From Mycobacterium sp. PS03-16 (GTDB lineage Bacteria; Actinomycetota; Actinomycetes; Mycobacteriales; Mycobacteriaceae), in assembly GCF_004570325.1 (NCBI RefSeq), contig NZ_SPQO01000017.1, forward strand, positions 53,468-117,467: a stretch of 64,000 nt of DNA, given 5' to 3'. This document shows, piece by piece, positions 34,196-44,833 of the stretch (within the stretch, counting starts at the first letter, position 1; every line of letters begins with the position of its first letter). The position numbers were made by a program, and so were the translations under genes. A model generated the notes under the pieces. That model had not been told where the DNA came from. It searched no databases and saw only the letters and a list, made by a program, of their open reading frames with translations.

Positions 34196-36113
34196 AGGGC
34201 GTGTCGGCGCCGACCTCACCGAGCCGCCACTGCCCACCGCCGAGCAGCGCCAACTCCTGCTCGTGGTGGCCGATCACCGTGCCGCGATGCGCAACGCTGA
34301 CCAGGATCGTGTCGGGTAGCTCCTCGCGCACCATCTGATACAGCATCGTCTCCAAACCCACATCCAGCGCGGAGGTGGCCTCGTCGAGGAACACCGCCTT
34401 GGGCTTGGTCAGCAGGATCCGGGCGAACGCGACGCGCTGCTGTTCGCCGGGGGAGAGCACTTTGACCCAGTCCTGCTCCTCGTCGAGCCGCGCCACCAGA
34501 TGCGGCAGCGCCACCTTGGTCAACATCGCCCTGAGCTCGTCGTCGGAGAAGTCGCCGACCTCCCCCGGGTAGGACAGCACCGCCCGCAGATCGCCGAGGG
34601 GCACGTACGGCATCTGCGACAGGAACATCGTCTCGTTCGGACCGGCCGGACAGCGCAGCGTGCCGGTGGTGTACGGCCACAGCTGCGCGAGACTGCGCAG
34701 CAGCGTCGTCTTTCCGGTGCCCGAGGTACCCGTGACCGCGAGCGTGTCGCCGCACTCCAACCGCAGGTCGATCGGATCGATCAGCTGGGTGCCGTCCGGT
34801 TTGCGCACCTCGACGTCGTCGAGCTCCACCACGCCGTTCGCGCTGGCGGCCACCGCGAGCGTCGGCAGTTCGCGGCCTTCGTCGTTGGCGACCACCAGGC
34901 CGTGCAGACGCACGATGGCGGCGCGATATCCGGCGAAGTCGTCGTAGGCGTTCCGGAAGAACGACAGGCCGGTCAGGATCGAGCGAAAGGCCGTCGCAGT
35001 CTGCCCCAGTGCGCCGAGGGTGATCTCGCCGTTGTAGAACCGCTGGAACTGCACGACGTACGGAATGAGCTCCTGAGCTTGGGTGACCGACAGGTTGAAG
35101 CCCGCGAAGCCCATCGTGCGGTTGATGTACTTGCGGTAGTTCGTCACCACCGGGGCGAACAGGCGCCGCAGCCCCGAGCGTTCGGCGGCCTCGCCGCGGT
35201 AGAACGCCACCGCCTCGGACGCGTCCCGAAGTCGGACCAGGGCGTATCGGAATGCGGCGTTGTACTTCTCGTTGTTGAACGAGAGCCGGATGAAGGGCCG
35301 GCCGATCCGGAACGCGATCACCGTCGCGATGAAGACGTAGACGATGCCGATCCAGAAGATCGCCTTGGGCAGCGTGTAACCCACGAACGGCACGGTCAGG
35401 GGCCCCGAAAGGTTCCACAGGATCGCCGTGAAGGAGATCATCGAGGCGATCGAGGAAATCGCGCCGAACAGCAGCGTCGTCTCCGAGCCCTGGTTCGGAC
35501 GGTTGGGCTGCGAGTTGACGCCGGCGGTGAAGATGTCGATGTCGGCCTGGATGCGCTGGTCGGGGTTGTCGATGGTGGCGTCGATGAACCGGGACCGGTA
35601 GAACGCCTTGCCCTCCAGCCAGTTGCCGGTGAGCCTGTCGGTCAGCCAGACGCGCCAGCGCAGCATGAATCGCTGTGCGAGATAGAGGTCCAGCATGACC
35701 AGCGCGATGTTGATCGCCGCGAGGATTGTGAAGACGAGCATCGACAACCAGAAGCCGTCGCCGCCGGACTGCCGTACCGCCTCGTCATCGCTCCCCAGCC
35801 CCGCCGCGATGACTTGGAAGCTGGTGGACATGTCGTTGCCCTGGTAACTGAACAGGACCGACAGCCGGACGCCGGTGATCACGGACAACAGCAGGCCGCC
35901 GAGCCACACCCAGACGATCACGCTGTCGCGGCCCACGAAGTAGTCGCGGGTGACCCGCCAGAACTGTCCGCCCCATTCGGTGTAACGGACGATCAGGACG
36001 AGGATGACCATGGTCGCCACCGCGGCGTACACCCAGCCTTTGGCGATCCATTCCAGCGAGGTCCACAGCTCGCTGCCCCAGTCGAGCGTTGGGGTGAATG
36101 TTTCCGACTCCAC
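34182..36113 (-). CDS. bacA: BacA/SbmA-type ABC transporter, fused membrane and ATPase domains (Rv1819c homologue)
   Basis: A 643-residue protein: about 400 residues of the SbmA/BacA-like membrane domain ([19 protein letters not shown] is a hallmark), then an ABC ATPase. Walker A is GTSGTGKTT, the signature is LSPGEQQR, Walker B is [12 protein letters not shown] and the H-loop is in VSVAHRGT. In M. tuberculosis Rv1819c imports vitamin B12 and other hydrophilic compounds such as bleomycin and antimicrobial peptides. The start is a GTG. A second, related transporter gene lies 45 bp upstream in the same direction, so this is a tandem duplication. Confidence 0.92.
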   Translation of the reverse strand: MESETFTPTLDWGSELWTSLEWIAKGWVYAAVATMVILVLIVRYTEWGGQFWRVTRDYFVGRDSVIVWVWLGGLLLSVITGVRLSVLFSYQGNDMSTSFQVIAAGLGSDDEAVRQSGGDGFWLSMLVFTILAAINIALVMLDLYLAQRFMLRWRVWLTDRLTGNWLEGKAFYRSRFIDATIDNPDQRIQADIDIFTAGVNSQPNRPNQGSETTLLFGAISSIASMISFTAILWNLSGPLTVPFVGYTLPKAIFWIGIVYVFIATVIAFRIGRPFIRLSFNNEKYNAAFRYALVRLRDASEAVAFYRGEAAERSGLRRLFAPVVTNYRKYINRTMGFAGFNLSVTQAQELIPYVVQFQRFYNGEITLGALGQTATAFRSILTGLSFFRNAYDDFAGYRAAIVRLHGLVVANDEGRELPTLAVAASANGVVELDDVEVRKPDGTQLIDPIDLRLECGDTLAVTGTSGTGKTTLLRSLAQLWPYTTGTLRCPAGPNETMFLSQMPYVPLGDLRAVLSYPGEVGDFSDDELRAMLTKVALPHLVARLDEEQDWVKVLSPGEQQRVAFARILLTKPKAVFLDEATSALDVGLETMLYQMVREELPDTILVSVAHRGTVIGHHEQELALLGGGQWRLGEVGADTPSSSS

Positions 36114-36158
36114 CCGGGAAAGGTACCGTGACCGCCCGGTTTCAGCCGGTCAGGCCGG

Positions 36159-38048
36159 TCAGCGGGTCGCGGTGAGTCGGCTCAGCCGCCACGCCCCGTC
36201 GCCGTTGAGGTCGAGCCGGTGGCCGTGGAACCGCGCCACCGTGTCGCGATGGGTCACACTGACCACGACCGCCCGCGGCAGTCGCCTGCGCAACAACTCG
36301 TAGAGCATGGACTCGAGTCCCTCGTCGAGCGCCGAGGTGGACTCGTCGAGGAACACCGCCTCTGGCACGTTGACGAGGACGCGCGCGAACGCGATGCGCT
36401 GCTGTTCGCCCACCGACAGCACTCGTGACCAGTCCGCCTCCTCGGTGAGCCGGACGGCGAGATGGGGGAGCGCCACGTCGACGAGCGCGCGCTGCACGTC
36501 GCGGTCGGCGACGGCACCCTCGGCCTGCGGATAGGACACCGCGGCGCGCAGATCGCCCAACGGCAGGTACGGCAACTGCGGGACGAACATCGCCTGTGTC
36601 CGGCCGCCGGGCAGCGTGACCCGGCCGGTGGCGAACGGCCACAGCCCGGCGAGGCTCTGCATCAGCACGGTCTTGCCGATCCCGGACGGTCCGTGCACCA
36701 GCAAGCCGGCGCCCGGCGCCACAGACAGTTCGAGGTCGCGGATCAGTGGGCGGCCGTCAGGGGTGCGAACGTCGAGCCCCGACACATGGAGCGCCCCGTC
36801 GCCCGCCTCGGCGGTGGCGACGTGGGCGAACGCCCGGGCCCGGGCGTTCTGCGTGACCAGCCCGTCGAGGCGGATGGTGGCCGCGCGGTAGCCGGCGAAT
36901 TCGTCATAGGCGTTGCGGAAGAACGACAGCGAGTCGTGGATGACACCGAATGCCGTGGCCGACTGCATGACCGCGCCGAATGTGATCTGCCCGGCGAACA
37001 GCCGCTGCGCCTGCACGATGAACGGCAGCGGGTTGATCGCCTGGCTCATCGACACGTTCCACCCGACGAACAGCAGCATCCGGTGCAGCCACCGGCGGTA
37101 ATTCGTCATCACCGCGTCGAGCCGGTGCTCGAGCAGGCGGCGCTCGGCGGGCTCGCCGCGGTACAGGCCGACCGCACCGCCGGCGTCGCGCAGCCGCACC
37201 AGGGCGTACCGGAAGCCGGCGTTGCGCAGTTCGTTGCGAAAACTCAGCCGGATCAGCGGCCGCCCGACGACCACGGCGACCACCGTCACCACGGCGACGT
37301 AGCCGAGCACGATCCAGAACAGGGCCCGCGGCAGCGTCGCCCCGAGCACGGTCAGCGGCCCCGACAGCTGCCAGAGGATGGTGCCGAACGCCGCCGTCGA
37401 CAGCACCGCCTGGACGGCGCCGAAGAGCAGGACGTTGCTCGAGCTGAAGCCGGGATTGTTGGGCTGACCACCGACCCCGGTGGTGAAGATGTCGATGTCG
37501 GCCTGGATCCGCTGGTCCGGGTTGTCGACGGGCTGGCGGGAGAACCGGCCCCGGAAGTAGGCCTGGCCATCGAGCCAGTCGCCGATCAGCCGGTGGGACA
37601 GCCAGATTCGCCACCGCATGATGAACCGCTGGGTGAGGTAGAGGTCGATCAGCAGCCGCGCCACGAAACAGGCGGCCAGCACCGCGAACACCACCATCGT
37701 CGCCCAGAACCCCGCCGCGCCCGCGGCGCTGTCACCGGCGAACGCGACCTGCAGCGCGGTGAACAGATCGTTGGCGTAATAGCTCAGCAGCACGCTGATC
37801 CGCACCAGCACGATCGTCGACACCAGCAGCGCCGCCAGCACCGCCCACACCGGGATGCTCTGCCGACCGGTGAAGTAGTCGCCCGACACCCGGCGGAACT
37901 GACGGCCCCACTCGGTCACCCGGCTCAGCAGGAACAGCACAGCCACCACGGACGGTGCGGTGACGGTGAAGACCTCGAGCACCCACAGCGCCGAGCGCGC
38001 GAACTCCGTGCTCCAGTCGATCGACGGCCGGAAGACCAGCGTGTCCAC
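36159..38048 (-). CDS. Second BacA/SbmA-type ABC transporter (tandem paralogue)
   Basis: A 629-residue paralogue of the downstream gene with the same layout: an SbmA/BacA membrane domain (QRFIMRWRIWLSHRLIGDWL) and an ATPase with Walker A GPSGIGKTV, signature LSVGEQQR, Walker B VFLDESTSALD and H-loop VSVTHRDT. All ATPase residues are present, so it should be active. The two proteins differ most in the membrane loops, hinting at different cargo. It starts at GTG 38048, 5 bp after the stop of an aromatic hydroxylase gene, so the three genes are likely cotranscribed. Confidence 0.9.
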   Translation of the reverse strand: MDTLVFRPSIDWSTEFARSALWVLEVFTVTAPSVVAVLFLLSRVTEWGRQFRRVSGDYFTGRQSIPVWAVLAALLVSTIVLVRISVLLSYYANDLFTALQVAFAGDSAAGAAGFWATMVVFAVLAACFVARLLIDLYLTQRFIMRWRIWLSHRLIGDWLDGQAYFRGRFSRQPVDNPDQRIQADIDIFTTGVGGQPNNPGFSSSNVLLFGAVQAVLSTAAFGTILWQLSGPLTVLGATLPRALFWIVLGYVAVVTVVAVVVGRPLIRLSFRNELRNAGFRYALVRLRDAGGAVGLYRGEPAERRLLEHRLDAVMTNYRRWLHRMLLFVGWNVSMSQAINPLPFIVQAQRLFAGQITFGAVMQSATAFGVIHDSLSFFRNAYDEFAGYRAATIRLDGLVTQNARARAFAHVATAEAGDGALHVSGLDVRTPDGRPLIRDLELSVAPGAGLLVHGPSGIGKTVLMQSLAGLWPFATGRVTLPGGRTQAMFVPQLPYLPLGDLRAAVSYPQAEGAVADRDVQRALVDVALPHLAVRLTEEADWSRVLSVGEQQRIAFARVLVNVPEAVFLDESTSALDEGLESMLYELLRRRLPRAVVVSVTHRDTVARFHGHRLDLNGDGAWRLSRLTATR

Positions 38049-38053
38049 CGGGG

Positions 38054-39667
38054 TCAGGCGAAGGTGGTGCGCAGGTAACCCGCGAGCGCCTCGGTGTCCA
38101 GGCGGTGCGCGGCGAAGCCGAGGTAGCCGTCGGGCCGGATCACGAACACCGAGGTGCCCGCGGTGGAGTAGCTGCGCGCGAAGCCGCCGTCGTCGTCGCG
38201 CAGCAGCGGCAGCACGGTGGTGTCCACATCGGCGCTCGGTGCCGCGATCACATAGACGTCGAGGCGGCCGTGCGCGGTCCGCACCGCCGCCTCGGCGGCC
38301 GCCTCGAACCGCGCGACGTCCTCGGCGCCGGCGTCACCGTCGGCGTAGAACAGCGCCGTGTGCTCGCGGCCGAGCAGCGAGAACAACCGCAGCGGGCCGC
38401 TGACGGCGGCGCGCGTCAACCCCGCCGCGTCCGGTGCCCGTCCGCCCGGCAGCGGTTCGGGCACCGGGCCGGCCGATGCGACGATCGGGCTGTCGGCGTA
38501 GCTGATCAGCAGCTGGGCCTCGCGGAGCAGGACGTGGGTCAGGTCCGTGGAGTCGGCGCCGATGCCCTGGCGGGCGCTGCGCACGGTCCGGCCCACCACC
38601 TCTTCGCCGACCGGCCTCCGCTCGGCGTCGTAGCTGTCGAGCAGCGTGGGCGCGGCGTCGCCCGCCACCGCGAGCGCCAGCTTCCACGCCAGGTTGTGCG
38701 CGTCCTGGATCCCGGTGTTCATCCCCTGAGCGCCGGTCGGCGGGTGGATGTGGGCGGCGTCGCCCGCAACGAACACCCGGCCGCGCCCGTAGGAGTCGAC
38801 GATGCGGTGGCTGATCCTGAACACCGACGACCAGCGCAGGTTGCGCGCGGTGGTCGGTTCGGGGGACAGCCGGTCGAGCACCGCCTGAATGTGCGACAGC
38901 TCCGGCGCCCGGGACCCTTCGAAGCCGTGGGCGACGCCGCCGTGGGAATCGGTGGCCAGCTCGTCGGGTACGAGCATGGACATCCGGTACCGGTTGCGGC
39001 CGGGCAGGGGGATGCACACCAGCAGATCGTCGGTCTTGCCGTCGGTCTGGTGCATCGACCGGATCGCATAGCCGCGCGGCTGCGACCAGTCGACCTCGAC
39101 GTCGCCGAGCATGTACTGCTCCTCGAACGCGGCGCCCTCGAAGGTCAGCCCGAGCGTCTTGCGCACCACGCTGTGGGCACCGTCGGCGCCGATCAGGTAG
39201 AGCGCCCGCACGGTCTGCGGCCCGTCGCCGGTGTCGACGGTCGCGGTGACCCCGTCGGCGTCCTGGGCGAACCCGGTGAGCCGCTCACCGCGCCGGACCA
39301 TGACGCCGCGCAGCGCGAGCTCGTCGCGCAGGATGCGCTCGGTGGCGTACTGCGGGATGCACAGCGAGCCGAACGGCACGGCGGCCGGCAGTGCCAGGTC
39401 CAGCCGCGTCACCGCCTCGCCGTTGACGTAGACGCACTGCCCGCGCATCTCGATGCCGGCGTCGAGGACTGGGCGCAGCACCCCCATGTTCTCGAACACC
39501 TCGAGCGTGCGTGCCTGCACGCCAACGGCTTTGGCGTACTGCGGGGGTTCGTGCAGTGGGTCGATGACCCGGCAGCCGACGCCGCGCCTGGTCAGTTCGA
39601 TGGCGGCGGTCAGCCCGACTGGGCCGGCGCCTGCGATGAGGACCTCGGTGTCAACGGTGTCGGCCAC
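38054..39667 (-). CDS. FAD-dependent aromatic-ring hydroxylase (PheA/TfdB/MhpA-like)
   Basis: A 537-residue group A flavin monooxygenase. The FAD motif GAGPVGLTAA is near residue 12, the DG motif appears as GADGAHSVVRKTLGL and the GD motif as VFVAGDAAHIHPPTGAQGMNTGIQDAHNLAWKLA (only the first part is essential). It would add one oxygen atom to a phenolic or polyketide-like ring using NAD(P)H. The C-terminal ~150 residues form the thioredoxin-like domain seen in phenol hydroxylases. I take GTG 39667 as start. It heads a probable operon with the two BacA-type transporters; the link to import or export of an aromatic compound is inferred. Confidence 0.86.
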   Translation of the reverse strand: MADTVDTEVLIAGAGPVGLTAAIELTRRGVGCRVIDPLHEPPQYAKAVGVQARTLEVFENMGVLRPVLDAGIEMRGQCVYVNGEAVTRLDLALPAAVPFGSLCIPQYATERILRDELALRGVMVRRGERLTGFAQDADGVTATVDTGDGPQTVRALYLIGADGAHSVVRKTLGLTFEGAAFEEQYMLGDVEVDWSQPRGYAIRSMHQTDGKTDDLLVCIPLPGRNRYRMSMLVPDELATDSHGGVAHGFEGSRAPELSHIQAVLDRLSPEPTTARNLRWSSVFRISHRIVDSYGRGRVFVAGDAAHIHPPTGAQGMNTGIQDAHNLAWKLALAVAGDAAPTLLDSYDAERRPVGEEVVGRTVRSARQGIGADSTDLTHVLLREAQLLISYADSPIVASAGPVPEPLPGGRAPDAAGLTRAAVSGPLRLFSLLGREHTALFYADGDAGAEDVARFEAAAEAAVRTAHGRLDVYVIAAPSADVDTTVLPLLRDDDGGFARSYSTAGTSVFVIRPDGYLGFAAHRLDTEALAGYLRTTFA

Positions 39668-39763
39668 GCGATGAGTATGGCGGGGCCGGTCGACGCGTGT
39701 CGCGGCTTTCAAGATCGCGAAAAGTCGTGGACCGGACGGCGCGACGCTGGCCATGCTGGAGTC

Positions 39764-40600
39764 ATGCGGCTGCGCACCCACCCCGACGTCGGCGAGTTCA
39801 TCTCGTCGGCGGCCGGTTGGTACCGGCGCAGACCCGTCGTGCACACCGTCGAGTTGACGCTTCTGCGCGAAGGTGTGCCCGGTGACGATCAGCCGCTGTT
39901 GCTGACCGTTTGGGAGGGCGACGACCTGATCGGTGCGGCGATGCAGACACCGCCGCTGCCGATGCTGTGCGGTGGGCTGTCGGTCGCACCCCTTCCGGAG
40001 GTCGCGGGCGCGATCGCCACCGAGTCGACGATTCCCGGCGTGCGCGGCCCCCGCGAGGTCGCCGAGCCGTTCGCGCGGGCGTGGCGCGACGCCACGGGTG
40101 CGGCGGTGACGACGGGCGACACCGAGCGGCTGTACCGGCTCGCGACGCTCACCCCGCCGGCCGGCGTGCCCGGCGGGCCGCGGCTGGCCGGGCCTGCGGA
40201 CACCCCGGTGCTGGTCCACTACCGGTGTGAATTCGCGGCCGAGGCGTTCGGCCACGTGCCGGACCGGCGGCGCGCCGAGGACTCGCTCGCGGTGGCCGAC
40301 CGGGCGGGCAACGTCCACCTGCTGTGGACGGCCCACGGCGCGCCGGTGAGTATGGCCGGGGTGCGGGCACCCGCCGCGGGGGTGTCCCGCATCGGCCCGG
40401 TGTACACCCCGCCGGAGGTCCGCGGCCGCGGCTATGGCGCGGCCGTCACCGCGGCCGCGTGCCGGTGGGCGCTGGCCGCCGGCGCCGAGCAGGTGGTGTT
40501 GTTCGCCGACCTGGCCAACCCGACGAGCAACGGGGTCTACCAGCGGCTCGGATTCGTGCCGGTGGGTGATTCGGTCTCCATCGACTTCCGCGTACCGTAA
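39764..40600 (+). CDS. GNAT-family N-acetyltransferase
   Basis: A 278-residue protein. The C-terminal half contains the acetyl-CoA binding region [25 protein letters not shown] (R-G-x-G-Y-G pattern) and the strand [27 protein letters not shown] typical of GNAT enzymes. The N-terminal half is a degenerate second GNAT-like unit. It would acetylate an amine; the substrate is unknown. In M. tuberculosis ilvG occupies this place. The gene ends 4 bp before secA2, so transcription is probably shared. Confidence 0.82.
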   Translation: MRLRTHPDVGEFISSAAGWYRRRPVVHTVELTLLREGVPGDDQPLLLTVWEGDDLIGAAMQTPPLPMLCGGLSVAPLPEVAGAIATESTIPGVRGPREVAEPFARAWRDATGAAVTTGDTERLYRLATLTPPAGVPGGPRLAGPADTPVLVHYRCEFAAEAFGHVPDRRRAEDSLAVADRAGNVHLLWTAHGAPVSMAGVRAPAAGVSRIGPVYTPPEVRGRGYGAAVTAAACRWALAAGAEQVVLFADLANPTSNGVYQRLGFVPVGDSVSIDFRVP

Positions 40601-40604
40601 ACGT

Positions 40605-42941
40605 GTGCCCAAGACGACGACACGCACTTCCGGCCGCCTGAGCGGCAAGTTCTGGAAGCTCCTCGGTGCGAGCACGGAGAAGAACCAGGGCCGGTCACTG
40701 GCGCAGGTCAAGGGGTCGGCGGACTTCGCCGCCAAGGCCGCCGACCTCGACGACGAGCAGTTGCGCAAGGCCGCGGAACTGCTGCGGCTCGAGGACCTGT
40801 CGGAGTCCACCGACATCCCGCAGTTCCTCGCGATCGCGCGGGAGGCGGCCGAGCGCGCGACCGCGCTGCGTCCGTTCGACGTCCAGCTGCTCGGCGCACT
40901 GCGGATGCTGGCCGGCGACGTCGTCGAGATGGCCACCGGAGAGGGCAAGACGCTGTCGGGCGCGATCGCCGCCGCCGGGTACGCGCTGGGCGGGCGCCGC
41001 GTGCACGTCATCACCATCAACGACTACCTGGCCCGTCGCGACGCCGAATGGATGGGCCCGCTGCTCGAGGCGCTCGGGCTGCGCGTCGGCTGGATCACCG
41101 CGGACTCCACCGCCGAGCAACGCCGCGAGGCTTACACCTGCGATGTGACGTACGCGTCGGTCAACGAGATCGGGTTCGACGTGCTGCGCGATCAGCTCGT
41201 CACCGACGTGGCGGACCTGGTGTCGCCCAACCCCGACGTCGCGCTGATCGACGAGGCCGATTCTGTGCTGGTCGACGAGGCGCTGGTGCCGCTCGTGCTG
41301 GCCGGCACCAGCCACCGCGAGACGCCGCGCGTCGAGCTGATCCGCATGGTGGGGGAACTGACCGCCGGCAAGGACTACGACACCGACACCGACAGCCGCA
41401 ACGTGCACCTCACCGACGAGGGCGCGCGCAAGCTCGAGGCCAAGCTCGGTGGCATCGATCTGTACTCCGAGGAGCACGTCGCCACCACTCTCACCGAGGT
41501 CAACGTCGCCCTGCACGCCCACGTGCTGCTGCAGCGCGACGTGCACTACATCGTCCGTGACGACGCCGTGCACCTGATCAACGCCTCCCGCGGCCGGATC
41601 GCCCAGCTGCAGCGCTGGCCGGACGGGCTGCAGGCCGCGGTGGAGGCCAAGGAGGGCATCGCCACCACCGAAACCGGTGAGGTGCTCGACACCATCACCG
41701 TGCAGGCGCTGATCAACCGGTACCCGACGGTGTGCGGAATGACCGGCACCGCGCTGGCCGCCGGTGAACAGCTGCGCCAGTTCTACAAACTCGGGGTGTC
41801 GCCGATCGAGCCGAACAAACCCAACGTCCGCGAGGACGAGACCGACCGGGTGTACGTCACGACGGCGGCCAAGATCGACGCGATCGTCGAACACATCGAG
41901 GAGATCCACGCGACCGGTCAGCCCGTCCTGGTCGGCACCCGCGACGTCGCCGAATCCGAAGAGCTGCACGAGAAACTGGTCAAACACGGCATTCCCGCAG
42001 TGGTGCTCAACGCCAAGAACGACGCGGAGGAGGCCCGGGTCATCGCCGAGGCGGGCAAGCTCGGCGCAGTCACCGTCTCCACGCAGATGGCCGGCCGCGG
42101 CACCGACATCCGGCTGGGCGGCTCCGACGTCGACGACCAGGACGCCGAACACCAGCGGGTCGCCGAGTTGGGCGGGCTGCACGTGGTGGGCACCGGCAGG
42201 CACACCACCGAACGACTGGACAACCAGCTGCGCGGCCGGGCCGGGCGACAGGGCGACCCGGGGTCGTCGGTGTTCTTCTCCAGCTGGGAGGACGACCTCG
42301 TGCTCGCCCACCTCGAATCGAACAAGCTGCCCATGCAGACCGACGAGAACGGCAGGGTGCTGACCGACAAGGCCGCGGCGCTGCTCGACCACGCCCAGCG
42401 TGTCGCCGAGGGCCGGCTGCTCGACGTGCACGCCAACACCTGGCGCTACAACCAGCTGACCGCCCAGCAGCGCGCGATCATCGTCGACCGCAGGAACACC
42501 CTGCTGCGCACCGCCACCGCGCGTGAGGAACTCGCCGAGCTCGCGCCGAAGCGCTACGCCGAACTGTCCGAGGAGCTCTCCGAGGAGAAGCTCGAGCAGA
42601 TCTGCCGGCGGATCATGCTCTACCACCTCGACCGGGGCTGGTGTGAGCACCTGGCGTACCTGGCCGACATCCGCGAGAGCATCCACCTGCGTGCGCTGGG
42701 TCGGCAGAACCCGCTCGACGAGTTCCATCGGATGGCCGTCGACGCGTTCGCCTCGTTGGCCGCCGACGCCATCGAGGCGGCGCAGCAGACCTTCGAGACG
42801 GCCCCGTCGATCGAGGACGAGCCGGGGGTGGACCTGTCGAAGCTGGCCCGTCCGACGTCGACGTGGACCTACATGGTGCACGACAACCCGCTGGCCGACG
42901 ACACGATGGCGGCGCTGAGCCTGCCCGGGGTGTTCCGCTAG
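40605..42941 (+). CDS. secA2: Accessory preprotein translocase ATPase SecA2
   Basis: A 778-residue SecA paralogue that exports a special set of proteins in mycobacteria. The start reads [20 protein letters not shown] (GTG 40605). Walker A is GEGKTLSG, the DEAD-like Walker B is [15 protein letters not shown], and the RecA2 segment is [14 protein letters not shown]. It lacks the C-terminal zinc-binding tail of SecA1, as expected, and matches the usual SecA2 length. It is placed between a GNAT gene and pgsA2, as in the Rv1821-1822 order. Confidence 0.95.
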   Translation: MPKTTTRTSGRLSGKFWKLLGASTEKNQGRSLAQVKGSADFAAKAADLDDEQLRKAAELLRLEDLSESTDIPQFLAIAREAAERATALRPFDVQLLGALRMLAGDVVEMATGEGKTLSGAIAAAGYALGGRRVHVITINDYLARRDAEWMGPLLEALGLRVGWITADSTAEQRREAYTCDVTYASVNEIGFDVLRDQLVTDVADLVSPNPDVALIDEADSVLVDEALVPLVLAGTSHRETPRVELIRMVGELTAGKDYDTDTDSRNVHLTDEGARKLEAKLGGIDLYSEEHVATTLTEVNVALHAHVLLQRDVHYIVRDDAVHLINASRGRIAQLQRWPDGLQAAVEAKEGIATTETGEVLDTITVQALINRYPTVCGMTGTALAAGEQLRQFYKLGVSPIEPNKPNVREDETDRVYVTTAAKIDAIVEHIEEIHATGQPVLVGTRDVAESEELHEKLVKHGIPAVVLNAKNDAEEARVIAEAGKLGAVTVSTQMAGRGTDIRLGGSDVDDQDAEHQRVAELGGLHVVGTGRHTTERLDNQLRGRAGRQGDPGSSVFFSSWEDDLVLAHLESNKLPMQTDENGRVLTDKAAALLDHAQRVAEGRLLDVHANTWRYNQLTAQQRAIIVDRRNTLLRTATAREELAELAPKRYAELSEELSEEKLEQICRRIMLYHLDRGWCEHLAYLADIRESIHLRALGRQNPLDEFHRMAVDAFASLAADAIEAAQQTFETAPSIEDEPGVDLSKLARPTSTWTYMVHDNPLADDTMAALSLPGVFR

Positions 42942-42951
42942 GTTTAGCCGC

Positions 42952-43557
42952 ATGGACCAGGCGTCGGGGCCCACCGCCCGCGACCGGGTGCTGACAGTGC
43001 CCAACGTGCTGTCGGTGCTGCGCCTGGCGCTGGTCCCGGTGTTCCTCTGGCTGCTGTTCGGCATCCACGCCAACGCGTGGGCCGTCGGCGTGCTGATGTT
43101 CAGCGGGTTTTCCGACTGGGCGGACGGCAAGATCGCCCGGCTGGTCGCCAACCAGTCCTCGCGGCTGGGGGAGTTGCTCGACCCGCTGGTCGACCGCATC
43201 TACATGGTGACGGTCCCGATCGCGCTGGCCGTGCACGGCAGCGTGCCCTGGTGGTTCGTGGTGACGCTGTTCGCCCGCGACGCCGTGCTGGCCGCGACGC
43301 TGCCGCTGCTGCGCAGCCGCGGCCTGGCCGCGCTGCCGGTGACCTACCTCGGCAAGGCGGCGACGTTCGCGTTGATGTCCGGCTTCCCGCTGGTGTTGCT
43401 CGGGCAGTGGGACGCGCTCTGGAGCCGGGTGGTGCTGGCGTGCGGTTGGGGATTCCTGGGGTGGGGTCTGGCGCTCTACCTGTGGTCCGGGGTGCTCTAC
43501 CTGATTCAGGTCGACATGGTCCGGCGGCGCCTGCCGAAGGTGCCGCGCCATGGCTGA
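42952..43557 (+). CDS. pgsA2: CDP-alcohol phosphatidyltransferase PgsA2
   Basis: A 201-residue membrane enzyme. The CDP-alcohol motif D-x2-DG-x2-AR-x8-G-x3-D-x3-D is visible around residues 49-75 (DWADGKIAR then LLDPLVDR). It is related to phosphatidylglycerophosphate synthases and cardiolipin synthases; Rv1822 is annotated PgsA2 but the exact product is not settled. Five to six hydrophobic helices put it in the cell membrane. Its stop overlaps the next gene by 8 bp. Confidence 0.9.
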   Translation: MDQASGPTARDRVLTVPNVLSVLRLALVPVFLWLLFGIHANAWAVGVLMFSGFSDWADGKIARLVANQSSRLGELLDPLVDRIYMVTVPIALAVHGSVPWWFVVTLFARDAVLAATLPLLRSRGLAALPVTYLGKAATFALMSGFPLVLLGQWDALWSRVVLACGWGFLGWGLALYLWSGVLYLIQVDMVRRRLPKVPRHG

Positions 43558-44488
43558 CAGTCGCGCGACGCCGTCACCGTCAGGGGACCGCGCGCTGGGC
43601 GGGTTCGATCCCGAAGCCGGTCTGCGCCACCACGATGCGGGCGCCCCGAAGAAGATCCCGGTGCCGTCGCTGCTGCGCTCGCTGCTGTCCGATCACCTCG
43701 ATCCGGGCTACGCCGCGGCCGCCGAGGCCCGCCGCGGCGGCGCCCGGCGCCGTCGGGCGGCCGACTGGGGATGGCAGGTGGCTGCGGCGCTGACCGTCGC
43801 GACCGTGTTCACCGTCGCCGCCGCCCAGGCCCGGATCGCCGCGCCGGAGAACCGGGAGGCCCAGCAGGTGCTGGCGGGCAGTGTGCGGGCCGCCGAGGCC
43901 GCCGACGACGACCTCGCCGAGCGGCGCAGTGCGCTGGCCGCGCAGGTGACCACCGAGCGTCGTACCCGTCTGGAAGGTGACGCGCTGGGCCGTCGGCTGC
44001 TGGCCGACCTCGACACCGCCGATGTCGCGGCCGCCGCGACGCCGGTGATCGGGCCGGGGCTGACGATCACCGTGACCGACCCCGGTATGTCCAAGGACCT
44101 GTCGGACGTCTCCAAGCAGCGGGTGGCGGGAAGTGCGCAGGTGATCCTCGACCGCGATCTGCAGCTGGTGGTCAACTCGCTGTGGGTCAGCGGTGCGGAG
44201 GCGATCGCGGTGGACGGGGTGCGGGTGGGGCCCAACGTGACGATCCGGCAGGCCGGTGGGGGCATCCTCGTCGACAATCAACCGGTGACCAGTCCCTACG
44301 AACTGCAGGCGGTCGGCCCGCCGAAGGCGATGGCCGACGGCTTCGACCGCAGTGCGGGCCTGCAGCGGCTGCGGCTGCTCGAAGCCTCCTACGGCGTCGG
44401 GGTCACGGTGAGCGCCGCCGAGGCGCTGACCCTGCCCGCCGGCTCGGTGCGTGAGGTCAATTTCGCCACGCAGATCGGATCCAGATGA
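43550..44488 (+). CDS. DUF881 membrane-anchored protein (Rv1823 homologue)
   Basis: A 312-residue protein with a basic cytosolic N-terminus, one membrane helix near residues 74-93, a coiled-coil-like part, and an external DUF881 domain ([17 protein letters not shown]). DUF881 proteins (YlxW/YlxX type) accompany cell-division and wall genes in Gram-positives. Here two DUF881 genes flank a small four-helix protein, the same trio as Rv1823-1825. A role in the division or wall machinery is inferred from this context. Confidence 0.87.
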   Translation: MADSRATPSPSGDRALGGFDPEAGLRHHDAGAPKKIPVPSLLRSLLSDHLDPGYAAAAEARRGGARRRRAADWGWQVAAALTVATVFTVAAAQARIAAPENREAQQVLAGSVRAAEAADDDLAERRSALAAQVTTERRTRLEGDALGRRLLADLDTADVAAAATPVIGPGLTITVTDPGMSKDLSDVSKQRVAGSAQVILDRDLQLVVNSLWVSGAEAIAVDGVRVGPNVTIRQAGGGILVDNQPVTSPYELQAVGPPKAMADGFDRSAGLQRLRLLEASYGVGVTVSAAEALTLPAGSVREVNFATQIGSR

Positions 44489-44498
44489 TCGGACTGTC

Positions 44499-44831
44499 AT
44501 GATCGGAATCGCCGCGCTCGTCGTCGGCATCGTGTTGGGGCTGGTGTTCCGCCCGAGTGTGCCGGATTTCGTCGAGCCCTACCTGCCCATCGCGGTGGTG
44601 GCGGCGCTGGACGCCGTGTTCGGCGGTCTGCGCGCCTACCTCGAGCGCATCTTTGACGCCAAGGTGTTCGTGGTCTCGTTCGTCTTCAACGTGCTGGTCG
44701 CGGCGCTCATCGTCTACGTCGGCGATCAGCTCGGCGTGGGCACGCAGCTGTCGACCGCGATCATCGTGGTCCTCGGTATCCGCATCTTCGGCAACGCCGC
44801 CGCGCTGCGGCGCCGGCTGTTCGGGGCCTGA
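44499..44831 (+). CDS. Small basic membrane protein (DUF1290; Rv1824 homologue)
   Basis: A 110-residue protein with four hydrophobic segments (for example ALVVGIVLGLVF and VFVVSFVFNVLVAALIVYV) and a basic end LRRRLFGA. It is the Sbp-like family that sits with DUF881 genes near ftsZ in Firmicutes. I start at ATG 44499. Ends 2 bp before the next DUF881 gene. Confidence 0.87.
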   Translation: MIGIAALVVGIVLGLVFRPSVPDFVEPYLPIAVVAALDAVFGGLRAYLERIFDAKVFVVSFVFNVLVAALIVYVGDQLGVGTQLSTAIIVVLGIRIFGNAAALRRRLFGA

Positions 44832-44833
44832 CC

